64,000 bases of DNA from Bostrychus sinensis (Eukaryota > Chordata > Actinopteri > Gobiiformes > Eleotridae). Below the pieces are notes generated by a model. The model searched no databases. It was not told the origin of the DNA and worked only from the letters and a program-made list of their open reading frames with translations. Both the position numbers and the translations under genes were made by a program. Shown here piece after piece: positions 24,970-37,189 of this stretch (positions are counted from its first letter, which is position 1; each line of letters opens with the position of its first letter). The stretch covers positions 22,308,229-22,372,228 of the forward strand of contig CM036248.1 in NCBI GenBank assembly GCA_020698575.1, read 5' to 3'.

Positions 24970-27900
24970 TAAATATACTTGCTTTGGGTCTGTATGCATT
25001 TATACTCAGATAGCAGCCTGGATGGCCCAACTGCATAATTCATCTGTTGGTGTCGAGCTAAATCCCTCTCACCGCTGTACACTCTGACTGTAATAGCCAT
25101 GTGTAGTCATAAAACAGTGCAGCCATAAGCTAATGCCCACGTGCACTTGGGCCCAAACAAAAGCCACACTGAGCAGAAGGTGAATCAGACTCAGCAGCTT
25201 TCAAAAGCCACATTTTATCACTCTGTCCATCAGCCAAACATTCACAATAATATGATTCATAAATCATGTTTTTACAATATTTTGTCAAAAATAAGGACTT
25301 TTTTTGGGCCTATTATTTAGTTAACAATGCAGTTACAGGAAGGCCTGTTGACAGGTTTGCTGGGGATTGGGGCAAGAGGGCTTCACATGGGCCCTCTTTC
25401 AATAGAAAATATAAGAAGAGGGAGCATTAAACAGTTAAAACAGCTTTATGTCAAGTAACAGTTTGATTGTTTAGCACCTTTTATACAAACTCTGAATACA
25501 AATAATTAACAACAAAAATAGCTAAGGGTCAAAAACAGCTCCCCACTCAAAAGGCGCTCCAGAGGTAAGCCAAGATTTATGGATTGCTTGTGGAAATTGA
25601 GACAATAAGACCATGAGACTGTAAGGGTGTGTGGTTAGATTTAAAAGCTTTTACTCTTAAAGAAGCAAAAAACAAAAACACAAATTAGAGCAACTTTTAA
25701 AAAGATTTTTAAGAGCTGGGGTGCAAAGAGAATGACATGTAAAATTCTTTGTCGAAATTGTGGTTATACTATCATATTTTACTGGAATATTTATTTTGTG
25801 GTTCTGAATTAATCCATAAGACACTAATCAATTAGCATGTAGAGCCATTAGGCCATGCTGAAAATAAAGAAAGCTGTGACTCTTTTGTCCTTGCCCCTGG
25901 TGCCTGTGCGTGTTTAGACAGTGTTTGCTGTGGTGAGTTAGTGTCACATCATGAACACTGCCACTTGGAATAAAGAGAACAGGAGTTTGCACGACTAGAG
26001 CGAGTTGAGGGCAGACACAGATCAAATACTGGCAAACACATAATTTAACTAAAATGTATTTGTATAGTCTATTTTCTATCTATTTTTAAATAACAGTGGG
26101 CTTGATATGTAAGAAAATATTGATGTCAAAAGACATTTGAACTCGCACATACCAGCTGAGATTCAGTTTATACTGCTGTAGCCATAATTATTATTTATGG
26201 AAGTAGTTTAAGTGGGTTAGGTAGGTGTTAAAATCTGATCTCTCTTTTCAAATGATCCAGTTTGAGTAAAATGTTCCACAGCAACCCTTAGTCTTTAGTG
26301 ACAGAGATGCCACTGATACAGTCTATGTGTGTCTCCTGATGTATTCTGTGCACAATGTCAACTGTGATGACTGCCATCATTGTCTGCATGCACAGGCGGC
26401 AGAGCAGGAGATACTACTGAGCACATGATAGGACTTGGCCGATGGTTTGGGAAATGTTCAGACTGAGGAACAGCTGCTGGTCAACCAGATCCAATGGGTG
26501 ACAGAGACTCACTGGATTTTTCTTTATATCTGAAATGGCTCTTGGCCCCTTATGAAATAACAATCCATAATATAAAGTATAAATGAGAACTGAGGTGTAA
26601 GAAAATATAGATTGTGGAACATACTGCAATATTTTATATTAGTGTATGTCAGAAACGGCTGTATTGATTTTTCTTTTTATTGACTGAGGCAGATGGTAGC
26701 CTTGATTGTTTTTTTTTAGTATTGAAAAATATCTTGTAGAAACCAGGCTCAAGTTCTTTCATAAAAGTTTGTGCATGTAGTGGTGTACTAGTATACAGGA
26801 GAGATTTTCCAAACTCATATGTATCGTATTGTGACACTGTATCGCCAGATTCTTGCCAATTCACAGCCTTGGATCAGAATGACATGGGTTTGATTTTTAA
26901 TATGTAAAGTGAAAACCGTTAAAGTTTTTTGCTTTTTGTAATGTCTTTAAAATTACATCTTTATTGTACTATTATGTGATTGCATCAGTGTAGAGACTCT
27001 TGAATTAAACATGAAACTGCAAATGCATGTTAAAGATCACAGTAAAATTAGATTTGTCTAGATGTTGAACTCCATTCTCTCCAACAGAAAATGTAGTTAT
27101 AGATAACTTCATATGTTCCACTTCATGTTTCTGAGCACAACTTTAGATTCTTCTTGTTCTTCTTCTTCTTCTTGTTCTTCTTCTTGTTCTTCTTCTTCTT
27201 CTTCTTCTTCCATGGCTCCCATCATAAAGCGTAACAAAAGCCTGGATGTTTCCCAACTTGACACAGGCGACACATCAAAGTGAAGAGCGTACGTGGATCC
27301 GTGTCTCTCTTAAAAGGCATAATTGTGACACTGAGCCATCAAACACTAATCCTGTATATATGTAATGATTCAGATAGCGTTGGTGTTAGTTGTTCCTTAA
27401 TCTCTTCATTCTGAATGCCTGTATTTGAATCCTCTCTTAATCCTGCATCAAAGACAAGCGAGTTGAGGACTCTTGGGTCAGCTGAAATAGACAATGTGTT
27501 CATTAGTTCAAACAGCAGTTACACCAAGACTGCTTATTTTTACTACTATATAATGCAAGTCTTTGGATAATTTGTTAATTTTTTTTTTACAATAGTTTGG
27601 TTGGCTGAAGGCATAACATGACTTCATTTTGGCTTAGATGAAGTTGATTTTGTAGTTATTATAAAGGCTTACCATAACCTGTGAAGTCTAGTCTAGTACC
27701 TGTGTAGATCTGATGCTTGTTGCAGTTGCATGACTCATACAGAAAGTGTTAAATACCTTACATTTATAACACTGACTGAATAGACCAGACTTTTACAGTG
27801 TAGACAGATGAATCAGGTGTTCAGTGTGACCGAGCTGAGGTGTTGAGGGCTGTGCTTAGGGCCGCGCACTGCTGCTGAACTCATATTAACTTATATAGAT

Positions 27901-30100
27901 GGATGGATGTGAAGTGAGCCTCTGCACTTAGCTAGCCAAGCATTGCGACATCAGTAAGTGCACTGAGAGCTGTGACAGGGTGCAATAGGCTGAACAAAGT
28001 CACTGCTCAACTCACAACAATACTATGTTGTACACACACTTGAATCCAACTAGCTATCGAATGACAGTGTTCTCTGTAAATGGCATTATCTTCTTCCTGA
28101 TCCAGTCTTGAATGATATGCCTGCGACATGTCTGATAGGTTAATGATGCTGCAGTCTCCAGGTCTCTGAGCAGAGCCATACTTGGAGATTACCTGCTGTT
28201 ATGCAACCACCAGACGACAGTGTTCTGCTGGCACACAGCCTTTTCTCTGACTGCTGAGCGTTTTAAGCCACTCACTACTGCACCACTGAAGGACAAACTC
28301 TAGCAAACTTCAAAGTGACTTATGTAACACTGCAATTGAGGCTTTTAAAGCAAAATAAGGTAAATATGTCCCTCAGTTAGCCCCAAACTGAGCTTAAAAC
28401 TGCATAAATAAACTGAAGACCTGATGGACAGTAGTGTACAAAACAGCATGTTCGAGTTAGCCTCAGAGCTTTGGGTGAACAGAGCTGAAACAAATGAAAT
28501 TTTTTAATATGGCTTTTATAGAGCAATAGCATATTTTTATTCACAGATATGACCTAATTTTCCAGTGTCTTTTTGTAGCCTGTTGTATTGCAAACATTTC
28601 TTTACCTCTATTTTGTTTGACCATGCAGGTAACCAAGTAATATGTTAGGATGGTTTGGATGACATTTTCACTACAAATAGAAGTTGAAGAAGTTTTTGGA
28701 GCACCAAGATCCAGAAATGTATAGGATTAAAAGTCAAAACATAAACATAGCTTGTTGCAAATGATCATGAAGATGGCAATGTGCTTGTTGCTAGCTGTTT
28801 GGATGACAATAAATCATGCAAAACACTTTAAACAAGGCTCTAAATTATTGCAGTAGTACAAACACGTTTAGTTTTGTATCTTATCTTTGTGGTGGTTAAT
28901 AGTGTGTACATATAAATCAGAGGTTGGGCAGAATGTGACATAGGACATACAGTACGCTAAGCTACCCCATATCCCCTAACGCTTGGCACTGCTGATCCTA
29001 TTACACTTGAACCTCCTTCCACATTGTTTTGAAATCTCCCAGGCCTAATGATGAAGAGTCAGAATGCTTTACAATCCTATTTACTCCTGTCAGCTGGTAA
29101 TTGCTATGAAAGGGATCCTCAGTAATATTCTGCAGTCTCTCTGTCGACAGGGATGAAAATGCTCTTGGTAAAGTACATAAAAACATTAAGAAAGAAGAAG
29201 AAAGAAGTGTGCTCTAGGGCTTTGTGAGGAAAACATATTGGTCAAGTGACTGTGTGTCTGCTAATATTGAGGTTGAAGACAAAATGAGCCCAAAGGAAGG
29301 TTAATGTGATGTTGGAGCCCTCATACTCAGAGAGAACTGTATATGTCCATGATTTGCCGCAGCAGTACATTTGTCACATTCTTATATAAAAATGTTTTTA
29401 TTGGCAGGGAGTAGTATTACTGTGCCCTGACATGACAGACGTGTTTTTTTTCTACAAAGTGGGCCATTCCATCTTTGCAGTGTGACATAACTTAATCCAG
29501 CTACAGGGAGTCTCAAGTGCACCCCTGGTGCTGCTCGCATCCATAAGTTGAGAGGGTTTGGTCAGGATGGGCATCTGGCTTAAAATGTATGTCAAAACAA
29601 TATGCAAATTACTGCATGTAAATAAGTATATATGATACGTTGTGAGAAAACCGAAAGAAAAATGGAAGAATTGTAACATAAAATAATTCCTGTTAGCTAT
29701 TTTCACAATATTATCTGCTTATATTTTCTATAAATATAAATTCATATACATATACAATCTGAATATACATTTTGAAAAAAGTACCTTTTTAGAGAAAAAA
29801 GTCCTTTTCTACTTATACCAGTTGATAAGCTATAAAACAAGTATTTGCTCTAAATGCCAAGGAATCTATTTGAAAAGCATTTATTTTAATGGCTTTTTGC
29901 TGCCAAAATGTTTTAACCAAAACTAGGTCTTCATCAGGGCTCTCTTGTCCCAGTTTAGAATGCCTGGGTACCTGCTTTGATTTGCAGATGAAAAGCATTA
30001 GTCAGTTTACCTCAGATTTAACCAAAAATGTACTTTTCCTTTTGCTTCAACTGTTGTTATAAAAAAGTCTACAATCAATTAATTTAGTTTTTCCACTTTA
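24970..30100. other. non-coding stretch
   Basis: No gene is supported. Apart from the CTT microsatellite at 27,148-27,211 I see only AT-rich sequence and short chance frames. Confidence 0.65.
27148..27211 (+). repeat. (CTT)n microsatellite
   Basis: About 64 bases of TTC/CTT units interrupted by TTG triplets (TTCTTCTTGTTCTTCTTC pattern). Confidence 0.95.
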
Positions 30101-30104
30101 TTGG

Positions 30105-30252
30105 ATGCCACAGCAAATCTACTGCCTCCTAGCATAGAGTGACTTACATATTAATTTGGCATAGATTGCTGGATGCCCTTTTTGACAAAACCCTCTCAAT
30201 TTATCCTGGCTTGGAACCAGGACTGACACGAAGAGTACACTGGCTTGTGAGT
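30105..30252 (-). repeat. teleost interspersed repeat (CAGGAAGGGC family), reverse
   Basis: CTACTGCCTCCTAGCATAGA, TGGATGCCCTTTTTGACAAA, TTTATCCTGGCTTGGAACCA and CGAAGAGTACACTGGCTTGT match the reverse complement of the copy at 40,523-40,665. Confidence 0.7.
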
Positions 30253-30259
30253 CCTGTGA

Positions 30260-33200
30260 CTGCACTGGACAAATAATGACTAACTTAAGGTCATTAGCGG
30301 TGTGTTTGTATTTATATTTTGACAACTTTTCCAGACAAACAAATACATAGTGAAAACATTATTTTTTGTCCTCTGCATCTGCTTCCACACAGTGACTTAG
30401 CACAAAGATAAAGGTCCACAGACATTCCTAGAAGACAATGTGCTACTTTTTGGCCTGTTGTAAAAACTACATTGAGGCCAAGCTATTTTGGACACCCAGA
30501 CTGGTCTATGTGCTTAATTCTGAGTCTAATTCAGTGAGTACACTCTTGTCAAGTCATGATGAATGTGGCTCACCTTCCTGATGGATCTGAACCATTCTTC
30601 AGTATAAGGTGTGCAGATTGTATCTCCGTACATTAGAGGTGCCGTTAATCTTGGAGAGGCTGTGACAGTGTTTCAGTTGATTACTCCTGTCCTTGAACCT
30701 TCTTCCAACATGGCCTTTATGAGACTGAAGATGCTTTGTCATATAAAACCTTCTATTACATCACCTACATATACTTGGCCTTGAACCAATGTGTGGCACC
30801 TATAGTTAATTGCATACCACGTGTTTTGTAGAAAAAGCAGTAAATATTACACATAAAGGTCATGTTGTTACCATAAAACCAGAACATGCAAGGAACCTTA
30901 AATAGATGACACAAAACAAGACTTCTCCCACCCTTTTTACCTCCTTAGCCTGTGATTTATAGCTGGCCGAGGGGCAAGGACATCCATTGTGGTGCACTGA
31001 AGGTCCGGTGTGAGATGTGTAGATCACAGACTATTATGAACCTTGGTGACAGCTCACTCTGATGCGGAGTGAGCACTAGAGCCCTGCTGTGTCATCAGTC
31101 GCACATCCGTCACCCCAGATCTATGCTCTTCATCAACGCTGGGGCAGGGATGAAGGAGACAGGCTGTAAAAGATGGCCGCCGCCTCCGCCTCTCCCTCCC
31201 CCTGTTCTTCCTCCCTGAGCCCCTGCCGTCACTCACTTTTATTGCCTCTGATGAGGCGGCAGTTAGCAGGCTCATTAATAAAGCCAGGGCTAGAATTGGA
31301 CATTTGTGGAAGTTCTCAAGAGGACGGTTAGTCTTTCTGGGTGACACGCATTTTATCAACCTCAATTACTGTTTCTTAGGTGCACAATGTGTGGGATTTG
31401 TTTTAGTTTTTTTGTTTTGTTTACAAACTTTCCAAAAGCTTACACTGTACCATAAAAAAATAAGTGCTGCCAAAATATGTAATCTCTGCCCCGATTGCAT
31501 ATTTAATGGAAGCTTTAAACCTTAGCAACAAACAGTTTGCTCTTGTGCACATTTTAAGTGTCATTTTTCTCAGAAGATCGCTTCATCTAGCCTGGCCAGT
31601 CTAGATTTATTCCGGTCTCTGTTTAGTTTTGTTAGATTTTCAGCAGGCAGAACAACACAGATTAAACTACGAGGCAGCACTACCACATACAGAGTTGTTC
31701 CAGGACTGAAAAACATAGAACCCTTTAGGAAAACAATGCATTGCAAGTTGGCCCCAAACAAATATGTTTAAATGGGAGGGGTTGCAGAGCCACTTCATCT
31801 TGATAAGACTATTATTTGGCTGCCCAGATATAACTATAGTTTTACACAGATCTCACAGAATGCTCTACTGGTATTAATATACATTTAGCTCATTTGCATA
31901 CCTAGGTATACTATTTTTTGTTGTTGGTTCCCACAGATGGATTTTTGCCAGACAGCTTTTCTTTTCTGCTTAAATTGTGAAGTGTAAAAGCTTAGATAGG
32001 AGTTAGTAATTATTCATAAAATGATTTAATGAGATATATCACTGACAGAGCAAGACATTGTACCAACAGTGCTTATCCTAGCTTTATTCATCTAATGGAG
32101 AATACAGTGAAGCACCTCTGTGCCTCTGGAGCACAGAATGGGGTCATGTGGCTGGGAGGAAAGTCAGACTTGCTCTTGTGTCATAGAGCAGTATTAAACT
32201 TTAAGCAGGACTCTGGTTTTCCAGGCAGGGGTTGACATGGATAGTGTCTGTGGGCTTTTGGAGCACCTGCCTGCTGATGGCGGCATGAGGACTGCGCGTT
32301 TCCAGAACTGGAGGGGCACACATACTGGAGGGGCAGATACTGATAAGTCCCAGAGGAGAGCAGGCATGTTGTGATTAATTGCACCGGGTGTGGAGCCCTG
32401 ATTATCTTCTGCCTCTCACGGTGCTGCTGTTTTTTATGGGCCAAAGGCACAGGGGAGGCTTCTGTCAGCTAAATGCCACAACACAATAGATAGTGGCCGG
32501 TTATTGTTGAAAATGAGAGTCCAGGTTTGGACTTGTATGTGCAGACAAGAGCATGCAGTGGTGCAAGCTAGCTGACAATACAGGCCCTCTATAAACAGTA
32601 TATCTTATTGTATTTGTTCACATTAGACTATTCCAGCAGATTTGCACAGCAGATTTGATTGTTACTATAACAGAGGGATTTGTCTCATACAGTTTTTTTT
32701 AATCATCTCTCATTTCCTGGAACTTTAGCACATAAGTAAAAACATTTTTAACTCACTTAAAAATAATTGTCTTTATTTTATGACTTTTTAATTTATGAAA
32801 CTTCTTTAATTGATGAGACATGCTTTGATGGTTTTATGTGCTTTTGAACTTGTAGGGTTTAGTACTATAAAATTTGCCAATGCAGGAGTACATTTTTAAA
32901 TTTTAGGTGTGATGCCACGCTATCGTTTTAACTCTAGAAACGTTTAAATTGTACTGTAATCCAGTCCGTCTTTAGCTTTGAGAGTAAAGAAAACTGTTGA
33001 TTACACTGTTACAAAATAATTCGAATATCAACTGCAAGATTTTTTTAATAGAGCAACAAAAGAATATTTTCACTTTTATATCATATATCATAACATAATG
33101 TGTTCAAATGAGGAGATTAAACATTCAGTTGTGCAAAGTGATTCATAACACTTGTCATTTTTATTTAGCAGTGAATGCGGTGTTCGCACTTTTATTAGAA

Positions 33201-33885
33201 AAAGGTTATGCCATATTTTGAGCTGATCTGCGACTAATCCATCACCAGTGAGAAAATAGGTCAGTGATCGAAGCCAAGCAGGTCCTGTGCCCATATGTGG
33301 ACACACATACAGTAGGTCCAAAAACACACACTTTGTACACTCTTATTACTATTATTAATAACAGGAACTTGGACATCAGTATGATCAGGGGCATGTGCAT
33401 GTCTTTGCATCTGCTTGCTTTCCAAAGCAATGTATTAAAAGTTAGAAACTGTGCTTATTCATGGTGTATCCACTTTTAATGACACAAACTTATATAGTTG
33501 CCTGCTTACCTTGCTATGTCACAGTATTAACTTCAGTCACTTCATCACCAGTCACATCCAGTGCAGGCTGGCTCCTGGCTCACTGCCTACTAACAGCCAT
33601 CATAACACTTACATTTTATTGTTTGTGTTACATTCTTACTTTTGCCTTTCAGCTGCAGATGACATCAGATTCTACCATACTGCCAGATGTTTATTGTGAT
33701 TTTTTTGTTCTTGTGATATTTCTGTTTTTCTCTCTCCTCTCCATATGTTATCAATACTTGAAGCGATAGTAAATGTAAAAGTGTCATTTTATTTGCTTGT
33801 ATTTCTGCATTGTGTTCTTGTTGTTTTTCTTTCATTTGTTTGTGTGGTGAGCTTTCTAACCCCACGTTCATTCTGTTATGGCACC
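30260..33885. other. non-coding stretch before exon Y
   Basis: No gene seen. 31,140-31,300 is unusually G+C-rich (GGCCGCCGCCTCCGCCTC) and followed by GGCTCATTAATAAAGCC; it could be a conserved element or unannotated promoter. No exon V was found anywhere here. Confidence 0.6.
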
Positions 33886-33892
33886 ACTGCAG

Positions 33893-34060
33893 TCCAGGAT
33901 GACGCTGCCCCAGGTACCCAGGAGTACATTATGTTACGGCAGGACTCCATCCACTCTGCGGATATAAGGAGTAAAGGGTCCCCGTTTCGTGCAAAGTGTC
34001 ACGAAATCTTCTGCTGCCCACTGAAGCAAGCCGTCCTCAAAGAGAGCGCAGCGCCCGAAG
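33893..34060 (+). CDS. fgf13: fgf13 alternative 5' exon Y (used as V-Y or Y alone)
   Basis: This exon encodes the N-terminus of the Y or VY isoform of FGF13, an intracellular FHF that binds the tail of voltage-gated sodium channels. From the ATG at 33,931 it reads MLRQDSIHSADI, then SPFRAKCHEIFCCPLKQ, ending APE: 43 codons plus one base. The CHEIFCCPLK segment is the signature of the mammalian Y exon. Upstream of the ATG the frame stays open as VQDDAAPGTQEYI, matching the part read through from exon V in VY transcripts. A pyrimidine-rich acceptor ends in AG at 33,891-33,892, and the donor is GT at 34,061. The final base G (34,060) joins AG of exon 2 to give Glu. Divergence from mammals is concentrated after HSADI and near the end (AVLKESAA). 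The larger open frame around it, 33,745-34,194, is intron read-through. Confidence 0.93.
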
Positions 34061-34309
34061 GTTTGTCTGCTAACCTTCCTTCTTTTGATTTGCCTATGTG
34101 CCTCGCTATCTCCCTTCCCCACTGCCGTCCTGCTGCCCCATCACATGTGAAGCCCGTACAAACTAACTTCTTTTTCATCACTGTCCCATTCTAGAGAGCA
34201 TCTGGTATGCTTCTGCCCCCTCTAACATGTGTGTGAACTCTTATTTATTTCTGAATTATTGTTGAAGTTATAATGTTTATTTCGCTTGCAAATCACTTGT
34301 TGGGCAGCA

Positions 34310-34765
34310 CTCTTCTAGGACCACCTGCCTAATATTGGTGATCATAATTTTATATGTTATGACCACCTGCCTACGATGCAACCCCATATGTGACACCTTT
34401 CTATCAAAACCAGCATTAACTTTTTCAGCAATTTGAGCTAGAGTAGCTTGTCACACAGGCCAGTCATTGGTCTCCATGTGCATCACTTTTGACAGATACT
34501 GGCCACTGCAGACTGGGAATACTCAAGTGCCCCAAAAGCTGCAGTTTTGGAGATGCTCAGACCCAGTCATCTATCTATAACAATATAGCCCTTGTCAAAC
34601 TTTTTCAAATCCTTATGCTTGCCCATTTGTCCTGCTTCTAACACGTGAACAAGGACAAAATGTTATTTTGCTGCCCAATACACCCACTGACAGGTTCCAT
34701 AATAAGGTCATTAGTGTTTACTCACATCTTACTCACACTTACTGACATCTGTCAGTGGTTATCAT
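34310..34765 (-). mobile_element. decayed Tc1/mariner-type transposon, internally deleted
   Basis: The minus strand carries a broken version of a transposase N-terminus (MGKHKDLKKFDKG, then SISKTAA) with in-frame stops and frame breaks, so it is dead. Landmarks on the + strand are ATGTTATGACCACCTGCCTA, TGACACCTTTCTATCAAAAC, TTTTTCAGCAATTTGAGCTA, CTGCAGTTTTGGAGATGCTC and CTTGCCCATTTGTCCTGC. Full-length relatives are over 1 kb; most of the catalytic part is missing here. It sits 250 bases after exon Y. Confidence 0.75.
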
Positions 34766-35636
34766 GTGATGCATGATACTATTTGTACTGTACAAGTAAA
34801 TACATGGCTGTGTTATATTTTGAACGAAGGGCTTGCTTCCCAGTTCAACATGTTAACTTGCTTGTTGCCAGCTTTTGGGAGACCAAAACAAATTACAAAA
34901 TGAAAGAGGTTATAGATGGAAGCAGCTGCTGTCCTAATGAGTTCAGTGACTAGGCATTTTCACTATGCGCAACTGGCCTGATACAAATCTTTTATTTTTC
35001 CCATCTAAAAAGCTATGCAAAATTTGAACTGTTTCATAATCAGGGCTACACAGTGATGTGATTTGCTACAGACTCTATGTCAGCAAGTCTCCTCTGCCTC
35101 CTCAGCTTCTTCCTGTGGCTTTATTTTATTTGGTGTCCCTTTTATTGCTCATTTACCCCTTTTTCCTTTGCTACAGTCCCACATTTTCCCCAATCCTGTT
35201 TTTTAAAATTGTAAAACCGTTGCAGTGCTTGCAGCCGCATGAGTTGTGTAGTCTCATCAATCTATGTACAGTTAGCACAAAAAGATGAAATGACAAAGCC
35301 CTTGCAGTATTTTGTAGCATGTCATTGTGTAATTTATCCCCTGCTCCTCAAAAGAGTACTAAGAACGTAGAAATTGTTTTTTCTTTTGTTTTGTTTTGTT
35401 TGTTACAAAGCTCCAGATAGGTAAGACATGATGGTTTACGATGCAGATATTTGCCATAACTTATACGTGTTTGCATATCCACATAAACACATGGTTTTGT
35501 TGGAGTGTGTGAGATAGCAATAAGAAAACATTGCCAGTGGAGGTCTGGGTAGAAGTACAGATGTATTATTCAGCTTGACTGCAGCTTTACTTGGACGTGA
35601 CTGAATTTACAAAGGAAGCAGCGGAGACTACAACGC

Positions 35637-35663
35637 TTACGTAAGTGGTTCAGGAGGACGTCA
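35637..35663. promoter_or_regulatory. bZIP-type site cluster
   Basis: TTACGTAA (35,637-35,644) is the PAR-bZIP/E4BP4 palindrome and GACGTCA (35,657-35,663) is a CRE-like site. A third ACGT core (GGACGTGAC) lies at about 35,593-35,601. Confidence 0.45.
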
Positions 35664-35934
35664 TTTTAGCGGTGCACGGATGGTAGGTGCATTAAACTGT
35701 TAAACAGCAGACCGAGGCACTCTGGCACACATATGCATGAATATAGCTGTAATGTGAATCTGTCTGCTTATATTTCAGCCAGTCTATGCTATGCACTAGT
35801 TACACACAGGGATCTCAGAGTGCATGTTAACTGTACTATGCTGTGTTATTTAAGCCTTAGACATACACGCATGAAGATAAACAAGGCCATAGGTTTTAAA
35901 ATATCTTAACAAGATGAGTCAGCCATGCCACATT

Positions 35935-35948
35935 GTTACCATAGCAAC
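35935..35948. promoter_or_regulatory. X-box (RFX-type) motif
   Basis: GTTACCATAGCAAC fits the RFX palindrome (GTTRCC, two bases, RGYAAC) throughout. A weaker version, GTCTCCATGGTAAC, is at 46,867-46,880. Confidence 0.5.
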
Positions 35949-36249
35949 AACATTTCTAAATGCTTTGTGCTGCGCTCATTAATGTTTCTAGATTTATCTA
36001 CATACCAGCTACTGTATGTAAGCCACCATGGATTTGTTGATGCTGTGTTGTTGGAGTGTACTTTAGCAGTCACCTGACAATGTAGAAATAGAGACGGACC
36101 TAGGAAAACTTGGAATAATCTTACTCATAATGCTCAGTTTTAAATATTTTTGAAAGAAAATATGACAAGACATTAGGCATTTAAGAAAGTTTTAGGTAAC
36201 TATTAAATTGTGCTGTAGGTGCACAAGAAGTCTTTGCTTGTGGCTTTTC

Positions 36250-36325
36250 TTTCTGGGGTCACAGCAGCAAATAATCTACTTCCTAGTGTGCAGTGATTCA
36301 CCTACTGATTTATTTCAACCAGAGA
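36250..36325 (-). repeat. fragment of CAGGAAGGGC-family repeat, reverse
   Basis: CTACTTCCTAGTGTGCAGTG and ATTCACCTACTGATTTA correspond to the left part of the 7,980-8,117 copy. Confidence 0.5.
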
Positions 36326-36650
36326 GAAAGTGTTCAGACAAATGCCACTGATTTTATTAGTGAGAAGTTTGGCGCTTAGACCTCGACTAGACCACGACTC
36401 ATGGCTCATGAGAGGGGAACTGTTGGCTATTTTGTATCAAGAAAGTATCCAATATATATATACTTTAGGCATGGAAATTATGTTATTTTGCTTTAACTGA
36501 CGGTGGATTCACAGTGGACTTGTTTCATTTTGAAACTCTTTTTTTGTGAAACTCTTTTTTTGTACATTTCTAGACAACATTTAGTCTTGTAAAACAAATT
36601 AAAGCTGATTTTTAAGTAGGTACTGTGGACCTGTGACAATTCAGTATATA

Positions 36651-37181
36651 CACTATATTGCCAAAAGTATTCGCTCACCCACCCAAAAAACTGAATTTAG
36701 GTGTTCCAATCACTTCCATGGCCACAGGTGTTTAAAATCAAGCACCTAGGCAGGCAGCTTTGTAGAAAACTTTGTGGCAAAGTTTGAGGATGGCCACTTC
36801 CTGTTGCAACATGACAGCGCACCAGTGCACAAAGCACGGCCCATAAAGACATGGATGAGTGAGTTTGGTGTGAAAGAACTTGACTGGCCTGCCCAGAGTC
36901 CTGACCTTAACCTGATAGAACACATTTGGGATGAATTAGAGCGAAGACTACGAGCCAGGACTTCTCGCCCAACATCAGTGTCTGACCTCACAAATGCGCT
37001 TCTGGAAGAATGGTCAAAAATTCTCATAAAGACTCCTAAATCTTGTGGAAACTCTTCCCAGAAGAGTTGAAGCTGTTATAGATGCAAAGGGTGGGCCGAC
37101 ATTATATTAAGCCCTATGGATTAACAATTAAGTTCATATGCATGTAAAGGCAGGTGAGCAAATACTTTTGACAATATAGTG
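36651..37181 (+). mobile_element. Tc1-type transposon, deletion derivative with both TIRs
   Basis: The left end CACTATATTGCCAAAAGTAT (continuing TCGCTCACC) and the right end, whose complement is CACTATATTGTCAAAAGTAT, are terminal inverted repeats of about 28 bp with few mismatches. TA duplications flank them at 36,649-36,650 and 37,182-37,183. At 531 bp it keeps both ends and the 3' third of the transposase gene; the 5' two thirds are lost, with a junction near 36,765-36,780. It is non-autonomous but its ends are well preserved. Confidence 0.9.
36774..37070 (+). pseudogene. Tc1-type transposase, C-terminal fragment
   Basis: The fragment retains the second and third catalytic regions of the DDE domain: LLQHDSAPVHKAR (Asp) and WPAQSPDLNLIEHIWDELER (the SPDLNLIEH motif with the final acidic residue). 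It then runs through RPTSVSDLTNALLEEW and stops being family-like at about KTPKSCGNSS, where a frame slip occurs relative to relatives. The HTH DNA-binding half and the first catalytic Asp are absent, so it cannot encode active enzyme. It lies inside the 531-bp element. Confidence 0.88.
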
Positions 37182-37189
37182 TATACTGT

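Larger units (their letters stand above)
34770..36240. other. intronic stretch after exon Y with regulatory-type sites
   Basis: No exon is proven. 35,590-35,700 contains ACGT-core sites, listed separately, and a donor-like TAC|GTAAGT at 35,640, so an unannotated non-coding first exon is possible. Confidence 0.5.

Noticed and set aside
27148..27211. CRISPR-like direct repeats
   Set aside because: Simple CTT microsatellite without spacers, in a vertebrate genome.
33745..34194. A 149-codon open frame around exon Y as a complete protein
   Set aside because: Only the part between the acceptor at 33,892 and the donor at 34,061 resembles FGF13; the hydrophobic leader and the tail are intron read-through.
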